Assembly: GCA_963976795.1 (NCBI GenBank)
Contig: CAXBLT010000004.1
Span: forward strand, 62,001-126,000
Reading direction: 5' to 3'
Length of the DNA: 64,000 nucleotides
DNA from: UBA7359 sp963976795
Lineage (GTDB): Bacteria; Pseudomonadota; Gammaproteobacteria; Eutrophobiales; Eutrophobiaceae
Shown: piece after piece, positions 1 to 9,749 of the stretch
How the letters are laid out: every line of letters starts with the position of its first letter
Position numbering within the stretch: the first letter of the stretch is position 1
Program-made: the position numbers and the translations under genes
The notes under the pieces: model-generated
Seen by the model: the letters and a program-made list of their open reading frames with translations, nothing else
Told to the model about the DNA's origin: nothing
The model's database searches: none

Positions 1-1137
1 AGTCGAATACCGACTTAGATTTATTAAGGAGCCGTAATCAACATACGTGTATGTGGGTAGTGGTTTGCCATCTATACGATTCGTGACGCTTTTAACCAGC
101 ATACTCGCTTGTTGATGTGCTGCTTGAGCTCGAGGGGGGACGTTATTGTCCGTGCCTACCATTGGGCATGCGGCACAATCGCCTAAGGCAAATATGTTTT
201 CATCGCGTGTGGTTTCCAATGTCGTCTTGACGACGAGTTGATTCATTCTATTTGTTTCTAAACCATCAATTTCTTTTAGAAAGTCGGGAGCTTTAATACC
301 TGCTGCCCAAACTTTTATTTCCGCCGGAATCAGCCCGCCTTTATCGGTAATAAAACCTTTTTCAGTGGCTTCACTGATTCGATGTCCGGTTAAGACATCG
401 ACTTTAATTTCTTTTAAGGCATTTTCGGTCATTTCAGACAAGCGTTTGGGTAGGGCGGGTAACACCCTGTCGGATGCTTCAATAATGGATATACGTACAT
501 CATCTTCTGTAGATATATGATCAATACCAAAAGTAACTAATTGATTAAATGCTTCGTGCAATTCTGCGGATAGTTCAACGCCTGTGGCGCCGGCACCGGC
601 AATAGCGATTTTTAATTGGCCCTCACGTAGGGGTGTTGTTTGTGTATGTGCGGCATAGGCACTTCGTAACAGGTGTTGGTGAAAGACATCCGCCTCCTGG
701 CGGGTGTCGAGTACCATACAGTGTTCTTTTATCCCCTTAATATTAAAATTATTAGTTTGGCTACCAACGGCCATGATTAATGTATCGTAATTGAATGTTC
801 GTCTGGGAATGTATTCATCACCGTTGTCATCTAATGTCGGTGCGAGACTGATTTCTTTTTTATCTCGGTTTAAAGAGTCCATGCGCCCGAGCCTGAAGGT
901 AAAATGATTCTTATGGGCTAACGCGAGATAACTTAATTCGTCTTCATAAGAATTCAATGTGCCGGCAGCAACTTCATGCAGTAGCGGTTTCCAAAGATGG
1001 GAGCGGGTGCAGTCTACTAATGTAACAAGGACTTTTTTCTTCTTGCCCAGTTTGTTACCAAGCATTGCGGCGAGTTCAACGCCGCCAGCACCACCGCCAA
1101 TGATGATGATATGATGTAATTTGTCTTGTGTGCTCAT
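1..1137 (-). CDS. ndh: Type II NADH:quinone oxidoreductase (NDH-2), 3' end outside window
   Basis: Single-subunit FAD enzyme that passes electrons from NADH to quinone at the inner face of the inner membrane without pumping protons. From the ATG at 1135-1137 the protein opens with a dinucleotide-binding site (IIIIGGGAGGVELA). A second Rossmann site (IAGAGATGVELSAEL) follows near residue 175, then the C-terminal FAD signature FALGDCAACP and the late NDH-2 motif DYGSLINLS. About 379 codons are present, against roughly 430 for the family, and the reading frame is still open at base 1, so only the membrane-binding C-terminus is missing. It is divergent from the gene at 1248. The assignment to NDH-2 rather than another pyridine-nucleotide disulphide family member rests on the order and wording of these motifs. 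Confidence 0.92.
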   Translation of the reverse strand, partial: MSTQDKLHHIIIIGGGAGGVELAAMLGNKLGKKKKVLVTLVDCTRSHLWKPLLHEVAAGTLNSYEDELSYLALAHKNHFTFRLGRMDSLNRDKKEISLAPTLDDNGDEYIPRRTFNYDTLIMAVGSQTNNFNIKGIKEHCMVLDTRQEADVFHQHLLRSAYAAHTQTTPLREGQLKIAIAGAGATGVELSAELHEAFNQLVTFGIDHISTEDDVRISIIEASDRVLPALPKRLSEMTENALKEIKVDVLTGHRISEATEKGFITDKGGLIPAEIKVWAAGIKAPDFLKEIDGLETNRMNQLVVKTTLETTRDENIFALGDCAACPMVGTDNNVPPRAQAAHQQASMLVKSVTNRIDGKPLPTYTYVDYGSLINLSRYST

Positions 1138-1247
1138 GAGTCAGGATTATGCGAGTATTGATTTATAATTATTATTAAAATTAATTGTTGTATGAGTCCA
1201 GAGTAGGCGTTAAATTAAAATTAATCAAATCATTACAGGCATAACTA

Positions 1248-1550
1248 ATGGATAAACAAACAGAAACCGAAATCGAGGCAGCCGCTTTTCGTCAACTGGT
1301 ACAACACCTGCGCGAAAACACGGAAGTACAAAATATTGACCTTATGAATTTGGCAAATTTTTGTCGAAATTGTTTGTCAAAATGGTATCTAGCCGCAGCA
1401 GAAGAGAAAGGACTAGATATGGATTATGACCAAGCTCGAGAAATTATTTATGGCATGCCATATTCAGAATGGAAGCAACGCCATCAAAGTGAAGCAAGCG
1501 TAGAACAAAAGCAGAAATTTGATGAGGTAATCAGTCAGACGGATCAATAG
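1248..1550 (+). CDS. DUF1244 family protein
   Basis: A 100-residue cytoplasmic protein of the DUF1244 family, function unknown. The family's signature is plain: an N-terminal helix with FRQLVQHLRE, then VQNIDLMNLANFCRNCLSKWY with two close cysteines, then AREIIYGMPYSEWK. The conserved cysteine pair and Tyr/Trp core suggest a small metal- or cofactor-binding helical fold, but that is inference. The length is normal for the family. It stands alone, divergent from ndh. Its stop codon overlaps by a few bases the end of the convergent TraB-like gene, so the two share a 3' end with no room for a terminator. Confidence 0.85.
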   Translation: MDKQTETEIEAAAFRQLVQHLRENTEVQNIDLMNLANFCRNCLSKWYLAAAEEKGLDMDYDQAREIIYGMPYSEWKQRHQSEASVEQKQKFDEVISQTDQ

Positions 1551-2488
1551 ACAGGTGTAACGCGATAATTCTTATCACTGAGTCTTTGTAGCAAGCCTTT
1601 CTCATCAGCTAGATGAGATGCGCCAACGGCAACAAAGACATTTCCTTTGTTGAATGCCTTTTCTATTCTTTCAAGCATTCTAATATTTCGATCGTACAAC
1701 ACCCGTTGCATAAAACGGTCGAAAACGGCTTCGTCATAATGAGCCTGCTTATTGAATGCAACCAATCCAGCGAGATCACGGTTGAGATAGAGATCGACCA
1801 GATTTTTGGTTCCCTGGATTATTTTATCGTGATTACAGATAGTATCTTTGAGGATGGTTAACTGGTCTTCAGTTGTTAATGCATCTAACGTAGAAAGTAT
1901 TTCTTGCATTGTTTCGAGCGATTTTATTTCAAGCATGTATTGTTGTGCTGCGTTCAATAAATTGCTTTCCAAAGTTGGTGCTCTAACCGGTATTGGTCTT
2001 CCAACAAGGCTAAAAGCGGCCCAGGGTTTTAGATGTTTCAGTTGTTCTGGGGCAATACCATAGTCATTTATCCAGCGCTTTAACTCATTAAAAACGGCTG
2101 TTTCAAGCATATTATCCAGTTGTTGACCATCTTTGAAATACATCATATTTATAAAACTCTGATTAGCTTCTGCATTTGGTATGGTTTCCAGTATCAATGT
2201 TTTACTTTTGGCCAAAGCCAGTCGTACCTCAGGTGGAAATTTACTTACAGCATAATCTTGTGAATGCATGGTGCCGAATAGGTAATTAAGCTTTCCATCC
2301 GGGGTTTCTATTTTCCAAAGTAAGCCTTTATCGTATGGACTGGCTTGATTTGGCGTTACATTCTCGTTGGATTCAATGGGGAATGACCTGAAATCTTCAC
2401 AGACGTCAGATAAACCGGGGGCCGCATAGCAAGTTACAGGAATTATCAACAGACAAAACAGGCAAATAACTATATTATTCATGGACAT
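1544..2488 (-). CDS. TraB/GumN family protein, secreted
   Basis: A 314-residue protein of the TraB/GumN (DUF-type metalloprotease-like) family. A typical cleavable signal peptide ends near the Ala-Ala after CYA. The family markers are an N-terminal GTMHSQD block (first histidine motif) and a C-terminal VAVGASHLADEKGLLQRL block (second histidine motif), separated by a helical middle. Related TiKi proteins are metal-dependent proteases, so a periplasmic peptidase is possible but not shown. It is monocistronic, reads away from the export operon at 2.6 kb, and ends within a few bases of the DUF1244 gene. Confidence 0.85.
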   Translation of the reverse strand: MSMNNIVICLFCLLIIPVTCYAAPGLSDVCEDFRSFPIESNENVTPNQASPYDKGLLWKIETPDGKLNYLFGTMHSQDYAVSKFPPEVRLALAKSKTLILETIPNAEANQSFINMMYFKDGQQLDNMLETAVFNELKRWINDYGIAPEQLKHLKPWAAFSLVGRPIPVRAPTLESNLLNAAQQYMLEIKSLETMQEILSTLDALTTEDQLTILKDTICNHDKIIQGTKNLVDLYLNRDLAGLVAFNKQAHYDEAVFDRFMQRVLYDRNIRMLERIEKAFNKGNVFVAVGASHLADEKGLLQRLSDKNYRVTPVY

Positions 2489-2616
2489 AAAAAATGTTCA
2501 CTTAATCGAACCAGCATTTTATATTGCCAAGTTTGAAAGAATAATAAACACGAGTAATACGGTTCCCTTTAAACATGTCATTTCAATTAATAAGGTTTAG
2601 TACTATACCCAAGTCT

Positions 2617-4089
2617 ATGACACAAGTTTTGAAATATTATTTCATAATATTCCTGGTTTGTATTGGGCTACAGGGTTGTGCAAAACACGTCTATCAAGAA
2701 AAGCCAGTCAATTTCTCAGAGGTGTTTGCCGAAATCAATTCCTGGACAATGGATAACCCTGAGTTAAAACGTTTCCTTGAAAAGAATGGCATGTCGGCTG
2801 ATGAATTGAGGAGTAATACGTTTTCTATTAATCGTTTATTTTTGACGGGTTTATTTTATGACCCTGAAATGCAAGTGGCTTACAAAAAATGGAAACAAGC
2901 TAAAATTGCCGTTGACCATAGCGACTATAAAATAAACCCACAGGTTTCATTCCCATTAGAACATCATAGCGATAATACAGATACTTCAAATTCATGGGGT
3001 ATTGGTGCTGTTTTGAGCTTTATTTACGAACGCAAGAGTAAACAAGAAGCAAGGAAATCTAAAGCAGAAGTGAGGCTGTTTAATGCGAGTTTGAAGATAA
3101 ACCAACTTGCGCTAGAGCGTTATGGTTTATTTGAAGAGCGATACCATCAATATATCATCCAGCAGGCGACTATCTCTGAGTTAAGAAATGAAATAAATGT
3201 GTTAAAAGAACTATTAGCACAGTTGCAAAATCAATTTGAACTGGGTGCTGTGAGCCAGTTTGAATTGAACAGCATAAAGTTAGAGCTGCAACAAAGCGCA
3301 TTTCAGTTAACTGTTCAAGAAAATAAGTTGCAAGATCGAGTGGATGAATTATTGGCTATGACCCACTTGTCGTATTCAGAACTAAAGGACATTAATATAA
3401 AGGCTATTTCGCCTTTGTTATTCGCGAATTCGGAATTTCATGAGTCGGAATATATTTCGACTGCGTTCCCGGATCTACAGAAGATAATGTTAGAGAACCA
3501 TTTAGGTATGGCAATTACATTAAACCAATATGCTTTGTCTGAAGCTGATCTTCGCTTGGAGATCGAAAATCAATATCCCGATATCGTATTGTCACCGGGG
3601 TTTATCTTTGACCAATCCGATAATATATGGGCGCTAGGTGCATCATGGGTGCTACCGCTTTTTGAAAATACAGAACAAAACCTGAATATATTAACTGCGC
3701 TTGAAGAGCGCAAAATAAACCAGCAAAAAATAATTGTATTACAAAAAGAATTATTAAGTGCCTTGTATAAAGTGCACCGCTCAATATTGCGCCAGAAAAA
3801 TGCCATTCAAATAAGCGATGAAATTATTAATTCGATAGAACAACGTGCGAAACAGATAAAAGCCCAAATAGATATTGGCGGAATGGATAACGTTGCATTA
3901 TTGAGAAACAGGAAAGAATTTTATAAAGCAAGGCAAGAGCAAATTACAGTTTACAATAATGCGATTAATGCCATTCTGGAAATGGACCACTTATTGCAAA
4001 GCTCGCATTCAGAATTAAATATAAATGATGTTGTAGCCTTATGGTTAAAACAGATTGAAGAGAGAAACAATGATGAATTGGTTAACTAA
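2617..4089 (+). CDS. TolC-family outer-membrane efflux lipoprotein
   Basis: Outer-membrane factor of a tripartite export pump. An open frame reaches back to an ATG at 2575. The ATG at 2617 is preferred because it places a short basic n-region and hydrophobic core directly before a lipobox (IGLQGC), giving a lipoprotein with Cys about residue 21. The body is long alternating helices with the OEP pattern: first repeat near the PQVSFPLEH segment, second repeat near DIVLSPGFIFDQSDNIWALG. This matches the two-fold TolC/CusC architecture. It is the first gene of a tight operon and overlaps the adaptor gene by about 20 bases. Sequence identity to named members is not judged here, so no gene symbol is given. 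Confidence 0.85.
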   Translation: MTQVLKYYFIIFLVCIGLQGCAKHVYQEKPVNFSEVFAEINSWTMDNPELKRFLEKNGMSADELRSNTFSINRLFLTGLFYDPEMQVAYKKWKQAKIAVDHSDYKINPQVSFPLEHHSDNTDTSNSWGIGAVLSFIYERKSKQEARKSKAEVRLFNASLKINQLALERYGLFEERYHQYIIQQATISELRNEINVLKELLAQLQNQFELGAVSQFELNSIKLELQQSAFQLTVQENKLQDRVDELLAMTHLSYSELKDINIKAISPLLFANSEFHESEYISTAFPDLQKIMLENHLGMAITLNQYALSEADLRLEIENQYPDIVLSPGFIFDQSDNIWALGASWVLPLFENTEQNLNILTALEERKINQQKIIVLQKELLSALYKVHRSILRQKNAIQISDEIINSIEQRAKQIKAQIDIGGMDNVALLRNRKEFYKARQEQITVYNNAINAILEMDHLLQSSHSELNINDVVALWLKQIEERNNDELVN

Positions 4090-5146
4090 GTACTTCCTGG
4101 TTTTTCTGGTTATTAGTTTAGCGGCGTTTCTTGTTGTCCAGACTATTGATAAAGACAATAACTTTTTGGTCAATGATCATATAGATGATGACTCTGATGA
4201 AAATGATGATGAAAGAGAAATGATTTCTATCATAGATGGTTACAAGGCAATTCGTCTTGATAAGGAGGTTGCTGAAGCGTCAGGGTTGAAGTTTGCGCCA
4301 TTAAAAATTATTTCTATTAGAACAGAATTCATTGCCTATGCTGAAGTGGTTAATGTGCAGCCTTTGGTTTCTTTAAATACAGAACACAATGACCTATTAG
4401 CCGAACGTAAGGTCTTGCAAAATGATCTATATAACCATAATAAAATTTTAAAACGTGCGCAGGCATTACATAAAGTAAAAAGTCTTTCGACACGCGATCT
4501 GGAGAAAATTCGTTTTGAACGAGACCAAAAAGCATCCGAGTTAAATGCGGTTAATACGCGCATAAATAGCTTTGTTTTCAGGGTCAAGTCTAATTGGGGT
4601 GACATATTATCTAAGCTTGTTCTTGATAAAGAACAGCAGGGTATGTTTGATAAAATTGCCTTGCAGAAAAAAGCACTTATATTATTGTCGTTGCCGAAAA
4701 ATAAAACGCTAAACCACCTGAATCAAACGGTATTTATCAGTGCTTTAAATAAGAGAGAGGTAGCGCAAGAGAGTTCTTATCTTGATCAAGCAAAACAGGT
4801 TAATAACCCGTTGTATGGTGAAAGTTATTTTTACTTGCTTGATTCCCGGAAAGTGCGGTCGGGAATGCGTTTGTTCGCATGGATAGAAGAGAGTGGCAAT
4901 ATTAGTGAAGGTTCTTTCGTCACAGATAGAGCAGTCATTTGGTATGCTAATGAACCATGGATCTACGTTAAACATGATGATGAATTGTTTATAAGAAAAC
5001 CTCTGGGCGATGCTAAAAAAATAGATAATGGTTGGTTATTGGAAGACGAGGCACTGGTTGGTGATGACTTGGTAGTTATTGAAGGTGGACAAACCTTGTT
5101 ATCAGAAGAATTTAAGTGGGCTATCCCTGATGAGAATGATGATTAA
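4070..5146 (+). CDS. Divergent periplasmic adaptor (membrane fusion) subunit of RND pump
   Basis: By position and topology this is the adaptor between the TolC-like and RND proteins. One N-terminal membrane anchor (residues about 5-25) is followed by a strongly acidic linker with runs of Asp and Glu (DDDSDENDDERE). A helical hairpin with YNHNKILKRAQALHKVKSLS and LEKIRFERDQKASELNAVNTRI follows, then a beta-rich C-terminus. The ATG at 4070 is chosen over an upstream TTG at 4055 because it has a purine-rich site (GAAGAGAG) at proper spacing. The protein is short and poorly conserved for an MFP. The acidic linker would suit metal-ion handling in an HME-type pump, but this is inference. Confidence 0.72.
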   Translation: MMNWLTKYFLVFLVISLAAFLVVQTIDKDNNFLVNDHIDDDSDENDDEREMISIIDGYKAIRLDKEVAEASGLKFAPLKIISIRTEFIAYAEVVNVQPLVSLNTEHNDLLAERKVLQNDLYNHNKILKRAQALHKVKSLSTRDLEKIRFERDQKASELNAVNTRINSFVFRVKSNWGDILSKLVLDKEQQGMFDKIALQKKALILLSLPKNKTLNHLNQTVFISALNKREVAQESSYLDQAKQVNNPLYGESYFYLLDSRKVRSGMRLFAWIEESGNISEGSFVTDRAVIWYANEPWIYVKHDDELFIRKPLGDAKKIDNGWLLEDEALVGDDLVVIEGGQTLLSEEFKWAIPDENDD

Positions 5147-5161
5147 TCATAAAGTATTATA

Positions 5162-8100
5162 ATGTTAGCCGCGCTCGTCAGGTTTTCTATTAATTATCGT
5201 GGTGTCGTGATTGCGATTGCCATGCTCTTGATGATTTATAGTCTTTATCAATTATCTCGTGCAGGTCTTGACATCTTTCCTGAGTTTTCTCCGAATCTGA
5301 TCGTCGTACAAACAGAAGCCCCTGGATATTCGACAGAACAAGTCGAAATTCTTGTTACCAGACCCATTGAAACAACATTGTCCGGTTTGATCGGTATTGA
5401 TCATGTGCGTTCAGAATCTATACAAGGCTTATCTGTAGTCAATATTTATTTTGAAGAAGACACGGATATCTATCGTAATCGCCAGCTTGTCTCAGAACGA
5501 CTTGCCGGATTGATTAACTTGTTGCCAGAAGGTGTCGGTCCCGCTGTCCCTGTACCGATGGCTTCATCATCAGCAACAATTTTAACCATGGGCGTGACAT
5601 CCTCTAGTAAAGACCTGATGGAACTGCGCAGCATGGTTGACTGGAATCTGGTGCCAACGATATTAAGTGTGCCGGGTGTCGCTGATGTTAATGTCTTCGG
5701 TGGAGACATTAAGCAGTTACAGATTCAAATCGATGAAAATAAACTGAGGCAATATGACATCGGGATAAATGAAGTCGCCGATGTAGCGAAACAAGCAACC
5801 GGGATCTTTGGTGCAGGGTTCATTGAGAATAGTAATCAACGCTTAAGTTTAAGTTTGACTGGTTTGCCTGAAAAAATAGATGAACTGGCGCAGGTTGTCG
5901 TCAAGCATAGTGATGGTGTGAGTATTACACTCGGTGATGTTGCTAATATTGATTACGGTGCAGAACCTGCTTTTGGCGCCGGGTCAATCTTGGGTAAAGA
6001 AGGCATTGTGCTTATGGTCATCGGACAATATGGTGCGAATACATTAAACGTCTCGAATGCAGTTGAAGAAGCCATTCAAGGTCTCGATAAGATCTTTGCA
6101 GAAAACGATATCAAACTTCATCCTACTTTATTTCGACCGGCGAACTATATAGAGCGTTCGGTGAGCAGTATTACCGGACACCTCTTGATAGGCGGTCTAT
6201 TTGTTGTTGCGATTCTTGTTATCTTTTTATTCAATTTTAGAACGGCATTTATTTCGGTCATGGCGATTCCGTTGTCCTTATTAACGGCCATTCTGGTCTT
6301 GTTAGAACTTGGCGTGAACTTGAATATCATGGTCATTGGTGGTTTGGCTATTGCATTGGGCGAAGTAGTCGATGATGCGATCATCGATACCGAAAATATA
6401 TTCCGGCGCTTAAGACAAAACAAATTGCTCAGTAACCCCTTGCCAATGAAAGAAGTTGTTTATAACGCCTCAATGGAAGTGCGAGGTTCGGTTGTCTATG
6501 CCAGTTTTATTGTGGCATTAGTTTTTGTTCCACTATTGCACCTTAGTGGTATTACCGGGCGCTTGTTTGCACCACTCGGCATGGCCTATATATTGTCAAT
6601 CATGATGTCTTTATTGGTGGCACTGACAGTAACACCTGCGTTGTGTTATTTGCTTCTGGCAAAAGACAAGCTTAAAAATATTGAGCCACCACTGATTAAT
6701 ATGCTGCAGCCGTATTATGCGAAATCACTGACACTAATCTCACGTTCACCATACCTGGTGATTATTTCAACAATACTATTCTGCTTATCTGGTTTGTCGG
6801 TATTACCGGGAGTTGGAGGACAGTTTATTCCCAACCTGAGGGAAGGCCATTATATTGTTCATACATCAAGCATTTCGGGTACTTCGTTACAAGAGTCAAT
6901 TCGTGCCGGTAATGAAGTGTCAAAACTGTTTATGGATATACCCGGCGTGGTTTCTGTTTCTCTATGGTCGGGTAGGGCAGAGCGAGGCGCTGATACCTTT
7001 GGAAGCCACTATAGTGAATTTGAAGTTGATTTGGATATTAACCTGAGTGGTTCAGAACAGCAGGGAGTACTCGATAGCATACGCGAAACATTAAATAATT
7101 TTCCTGGCTTACGTTATGAAGCACATAATTTCTTATCTGAACGTATACACGAAACTATTTCAGGTTATACCACGCCTATCGTGGTTAATATCTATGGTAA
7201 TGATCTGGATGCGCTAGATAAGAAGGCAACGGAAGTCGCTGCTGTTATGAAGACAATCGAAGGCGCAAGCAGTGTGCAAGTCCAGTCGTCATCTTCAACA
7301 CCATTATTACAGATTGCATTACGGTTGGAGAAGTTAAGAGAACATGGTCTTGCCCCGCTCGAAATCGTTGATAGCATAAAAACTGCATTCGAAGGCCTGT
7401 CCGTTGCAAAGTTCCAGGAAGATAATCGCATTTTTGATGTCGTGGTCAGCTTGCCCGAGAATAAACGCCAGACACCTGATGATGTTCGCCAATTGCCGAT
7501 TAAAACCGCCGGGGGGCTGTTGTTACCATTGGAAGAATTTGCTGATATTAGACAGCAAAGTGGTCGGTACAATATCTTGCATCAGAATGGACAACGTTTA
7601 CAGAGCATAACCAGCAATGTTGTTGATCGAGATATTGTTGGTTTTATGGATGACCTCGAAGAAGCAGTGTTGGCACAAGTTGAGTTTAGCGCTGAAATAT
7701 ATCCAGAATTTACTGGTGCAGCGATAGAGCAAGCCAAGGCAAAAGAGGAATTGATTGCACTATCGATTTTAGTGTTGGCTATCGTAATGATGTTAATTTA
7801 CATCGCCATTGGTAGCTTTAGACATGTGTTGTTAATGTTAATCAATTTACCGTTTGCATTAGTCGGTGGTGTTATTGCCGTATTGATTACCGGCGGGGGA
7901 CTATCCGTTGGCTCTCTTGTAGGGTTTGTTACGTTGTTTGGCATTACAATCAGAAATTCAATTATGTTGGTTTCACACTATCAATATTTGGTGCAGGAAG
8001 AAGGTTTACCCTGGAACCTTGAGGTGGCCATCCAAGGTGCAAAAGAGAGATTACCTTCAATCTTGATGACGGCGCTGGTGACCGCATTGGCAATGTTGCC

Positions 8101-8245
8101 CATAGCGATTAATAGTGATAATCCGGGTCGTGAAATCATGGGCCCGATGGCGGCGATCATTATTGGTGGATTGGCATCATCGACTATACTTAACCTACTC
8201 ATCATGCCGGCAATAATGCTGAAATTTGCCAGATTCGATAAATAA
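5162..8245 (+). CDS. RND efflux pump inner-membrane subunit, CusA/CzcA (heavy-metal) type
   Basis: Proton-driven inner-membrane exporter of 1027 residues, the normal length. The first periplasmic stretch (DIFPEFSPNLIVVQTEAPG...EQVEILVTRPIE) follows the CusA/CzcA pattern rather than AcrB. Two halves each carry a periplasmic porter region and a bundle of membrane helices. Transmembrane helix 4 holds a dense acidic motif GEVVDDAIIDTEN, with Asp404, Asp405, Asp409 and Glu411 in the proton-relay position of this family. The C-terminal copy has GSLVGFVTLFGITIRNSIMLV. It is last in the TolC-adaptor-RND operon, 15 bases after the adaptor. The substrate is unknown: metal cations are likely for the family, but the usual methionine clusters were not verified. 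Confidence 0.88.
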   Translation: MLAALVRFSINYRGVVIAIAMLLMIYSLYQLSRAGLDIFPEFSPNLIVVQTEAPGYSTEQVEILVTRPIETTLSGLIGIDHVRSESIQGLSVVNIYFEEDTDIYRNRQLVSERLAGLINLLPEGVGPAVPVPMASSSATILTMGVTSSSKDLMELRSMVDWNLVPTILSVPGVADVNVFGGDIKQLQIQIDENKLRQYDIGINEVADVAKQATGIFGAGFIENSNQRLSLSLTGLPEKIDELAQVVVKHSDGVSITLGDVANIDYGAEPAFGAGSILGKEGIVLMVIGQYGANTLNVSNAVEEAIQGLDKIFAENDIKLHPTLFRPANYIERSVSSITGHLLIGGLFVVAILVIFLFNFRTAFISVMAIPLSLLTAILVLLELGVNLNIMVIGGLAIALGEVVDDAIIDTENIFRRLRQNKLLSNPLPMKEVVYNASMEVRGSVVYASFIVALVFVPLLHLSGITGRLFAPLGMAYILSIMMSLLVALTVTPALCYLLLAKDKLKNIEPPLINMLQPYYAKSLTLISRSPYLVIISTILFCLSGLSVLPGVGGQFIPNLREGHYIVHTSSISGTSLQESIRAGNEVSKLFMDIPGVVSVSLWSGRAERGADTFGSHYSEFEVDLDINLSGSEQQGVLDSIRETLNNFPGLRYEAHNFLSERIHETISGYTTPIVVNIYGNDLDALDKKATEVAAVMKTIEGASSVQVQSSSSTPLLQIALRLEKLREHGLAPLEIVDSIKTAFEGLSVAKFQEDNRIFDVVVSLPENKRQTPDDVRQLPIKTAGGLLLPLEEFADIRQQSGRYNILHQNGQRLQSITSNVVDRDIVGFMDDLEEAVLAQVEFSAEIYPEFTGAAIEQAKAKEELIALSILVLAIVMMLIYIAIGSFRHVLLMLINLPFALVGGVIAVLITGGGLSVGSLVGFVTLFGITIRNSIMLVSHYQYLVQEEGLPWNLEVAIQGAKERLPSILMTALVTALAMLPIAINSDNPGREIMGPMAAIIIGGLASSTILNLLIMPAIMLKFARFDK

Positions 8246-8463
8246 AAATTCAGATACCCCATTTAAATCAAGGGATTATCGAGAAAGGACGATAACATCT
8301 GTAAAGACAAGGAGGTTGTTTTTCAACAGATATTTACTTGTTTCTGCTCAAAAACTAAATCTTAATAAGTGTTTTTTTTTAAGAAATAACATGACTAAAT
8401 TACGATAATTGATTGAATTAAAACTATTTTTTAAATAAAATATTTTTCTGTCGTAATTGACAC

Positions 8464-9741
8464 ATGCTACCTGCACAACAAATTACTCATATGAAAATTT
8501 TAATAATCGATGATTCAAGCGATTTCAGAGCCTTACTTAGGTTATATCTGAACAAAGAGTTAAAGGGTGTTGAAATCATCGAATATGACTTTGATCATTT
8601 GGGAAAGCCACCTGACAATTATGATTGGTCGCAATTTGATGTGTTATTTCTGGATTATAAACTGGGGCCTCATGAAGACGGCTTAAAGTGGTTAAAAGAA
8701 TTCAAGAAGCTACCTAACTTTCCTCCAACTATAGTGCTTACTGCTGAGGGTGACGAATACGTGGCTGTTAAAGCCATTAAATTAGGTGCGGCAGATTATA
8801 TCAATAAGGTTGATATCAAGCCAAAACGCATTGCTGAAATGGTTGATGAAGCCACCGAGTTTTCAAAGCGTTCTAATACAGATCAAGAAAATGAAATTAA
8901 TGATGCTACCCAGATAATTAGAAAGGTACACAAGAAAGATGTGGTACCAGATACTGGCTTGGATATCGGGTATAAATTTGTTCGAATGATTGGTGAAGGA
9001 GCCATGTCAAAAGTCTATCTGGCGGAACGCGTAACAGACAAAATGACGGTTGTTTTGAAAGTGCTTGATTTGACACGGGTGCATGAGCCGAAATTAATTA
9101 AGCGTTTTATTCAGGAAGCAAATTTAATAGCCGGGTTGAGTTCTCCGTTTGTTGTCGATATTTATGAACATGGCATAACCGAAGAATATGGTTATATCGC
9201 AATGGAGTTTTTTTCCCGAGGTGATTTAAAACAACGTGCCGAGTTAGGTTTAAATCATGAAATAGCTATTATTTATGCTACTCATATTGCCTATGGGCTC
9301 GCACAAATTCATGCTATCAATGTTGTGCATAGAGATCTGAAACCAGCTAATATCATGTTTCGTGGAGATGACAGTCTTGCGCTCGCTGATTTTGGTATAT
9401 CAAAAAAGATAGATGAAGTAAGCGACATTACGACAATGGGGCAGATACTAGGAACACCTCATTATATGAGCCCTGAACAAGGTGCGGGTGATGATGTTGA
9501 TACACGCACAGATATTTATAGTATTGGGGTGATTTTATATGAATTACTTACTGGAGATAAACCTTACGCCGCCGCAACTGCTGCGTCACTGATCTATCAG
9601 CACATCCACGCACCCATTCCAAGATTGGCAAGCAGTTTGAAACAATATCAGGATATTATCGATGCGCTTTTAGCAAAGAAACCGGGTGATCGAATACAAA
9701 CTGCAGACGAATTAATTAAATTACTGGAAGCATTTCAATAA
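8464..9741 (+). CDS. Receiver domain-Ser/Thr protein kinase fusion
   Basis: Two signalling modules in one 425-residue soluble protein. The receiver domain begins at the internal Met10 (ATG 8491, a possible true start) with MKILIIDDSSD; the phospho-acceptor is Asp64 in FLDYKLG. A linker of about 40 residues leads to a Hanks-type kinase from about residue 168. The kinase has a glycine loop (GEGAMSKVYLAE), a catalytic Lys in VVLKVLD, the HRDLKPANIMF loop, ADFGISK and the activation-segment GTPHYMSPEQG, so all catalytic residues are present. There is no membrane segment, PASTA or FHA domain. No phosphatase or histidine kinase lies beside it, so the partner is unknown. A two-component input controlling Ser/Thr phosphorylation output is inferred. 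Confidence 0.93.
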   Translation: MLPAQQITHMKILIIDDSSDFRALLRLYLNKELKGVEIIEYDFDHLGKPPDNYDWSQFDVLFLDYKLGPHEDGLKWLKEFKKLPNFPPTIVLTAEGDEYVAVKAIKLGAADYINKVDIKPKRIAEMVDEATEFSKRSNTDQENEINDATQIIRKVHKKDVVPDTGLDIGYKFVRMIGEGAMSKVYLAERVTDKMTVVLKVLDLTRVHEPKLIKRFIQEANLIAGLSSPFVVDIYEHGITEEYGYIAMEFFSRGDLKQRAELGLNHEIAIIYATHIAYGLAQIHAINVVHRDLKPANIMFRGDDSLALADFGISKKIDEVSDITTMGQILGTPHYMSPEQGAGDDVDTRTDIYSIGVILYELLTGDKPYAAATAASLIYQHIHAPIPRLASSLKQYQDIIDALLAKKPGDRIQTADELIKLLEAFQ

Positions 9742-9749
9742 AGTATTAC

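Noticed and set aside
8226..8408. Possible 60-residue ORF after the RND gene
   Set aside because: It overlaps the RND stop, is made of low-complexity AT-rich intergenic sequence, has no ribosome site and no recognisable motif.
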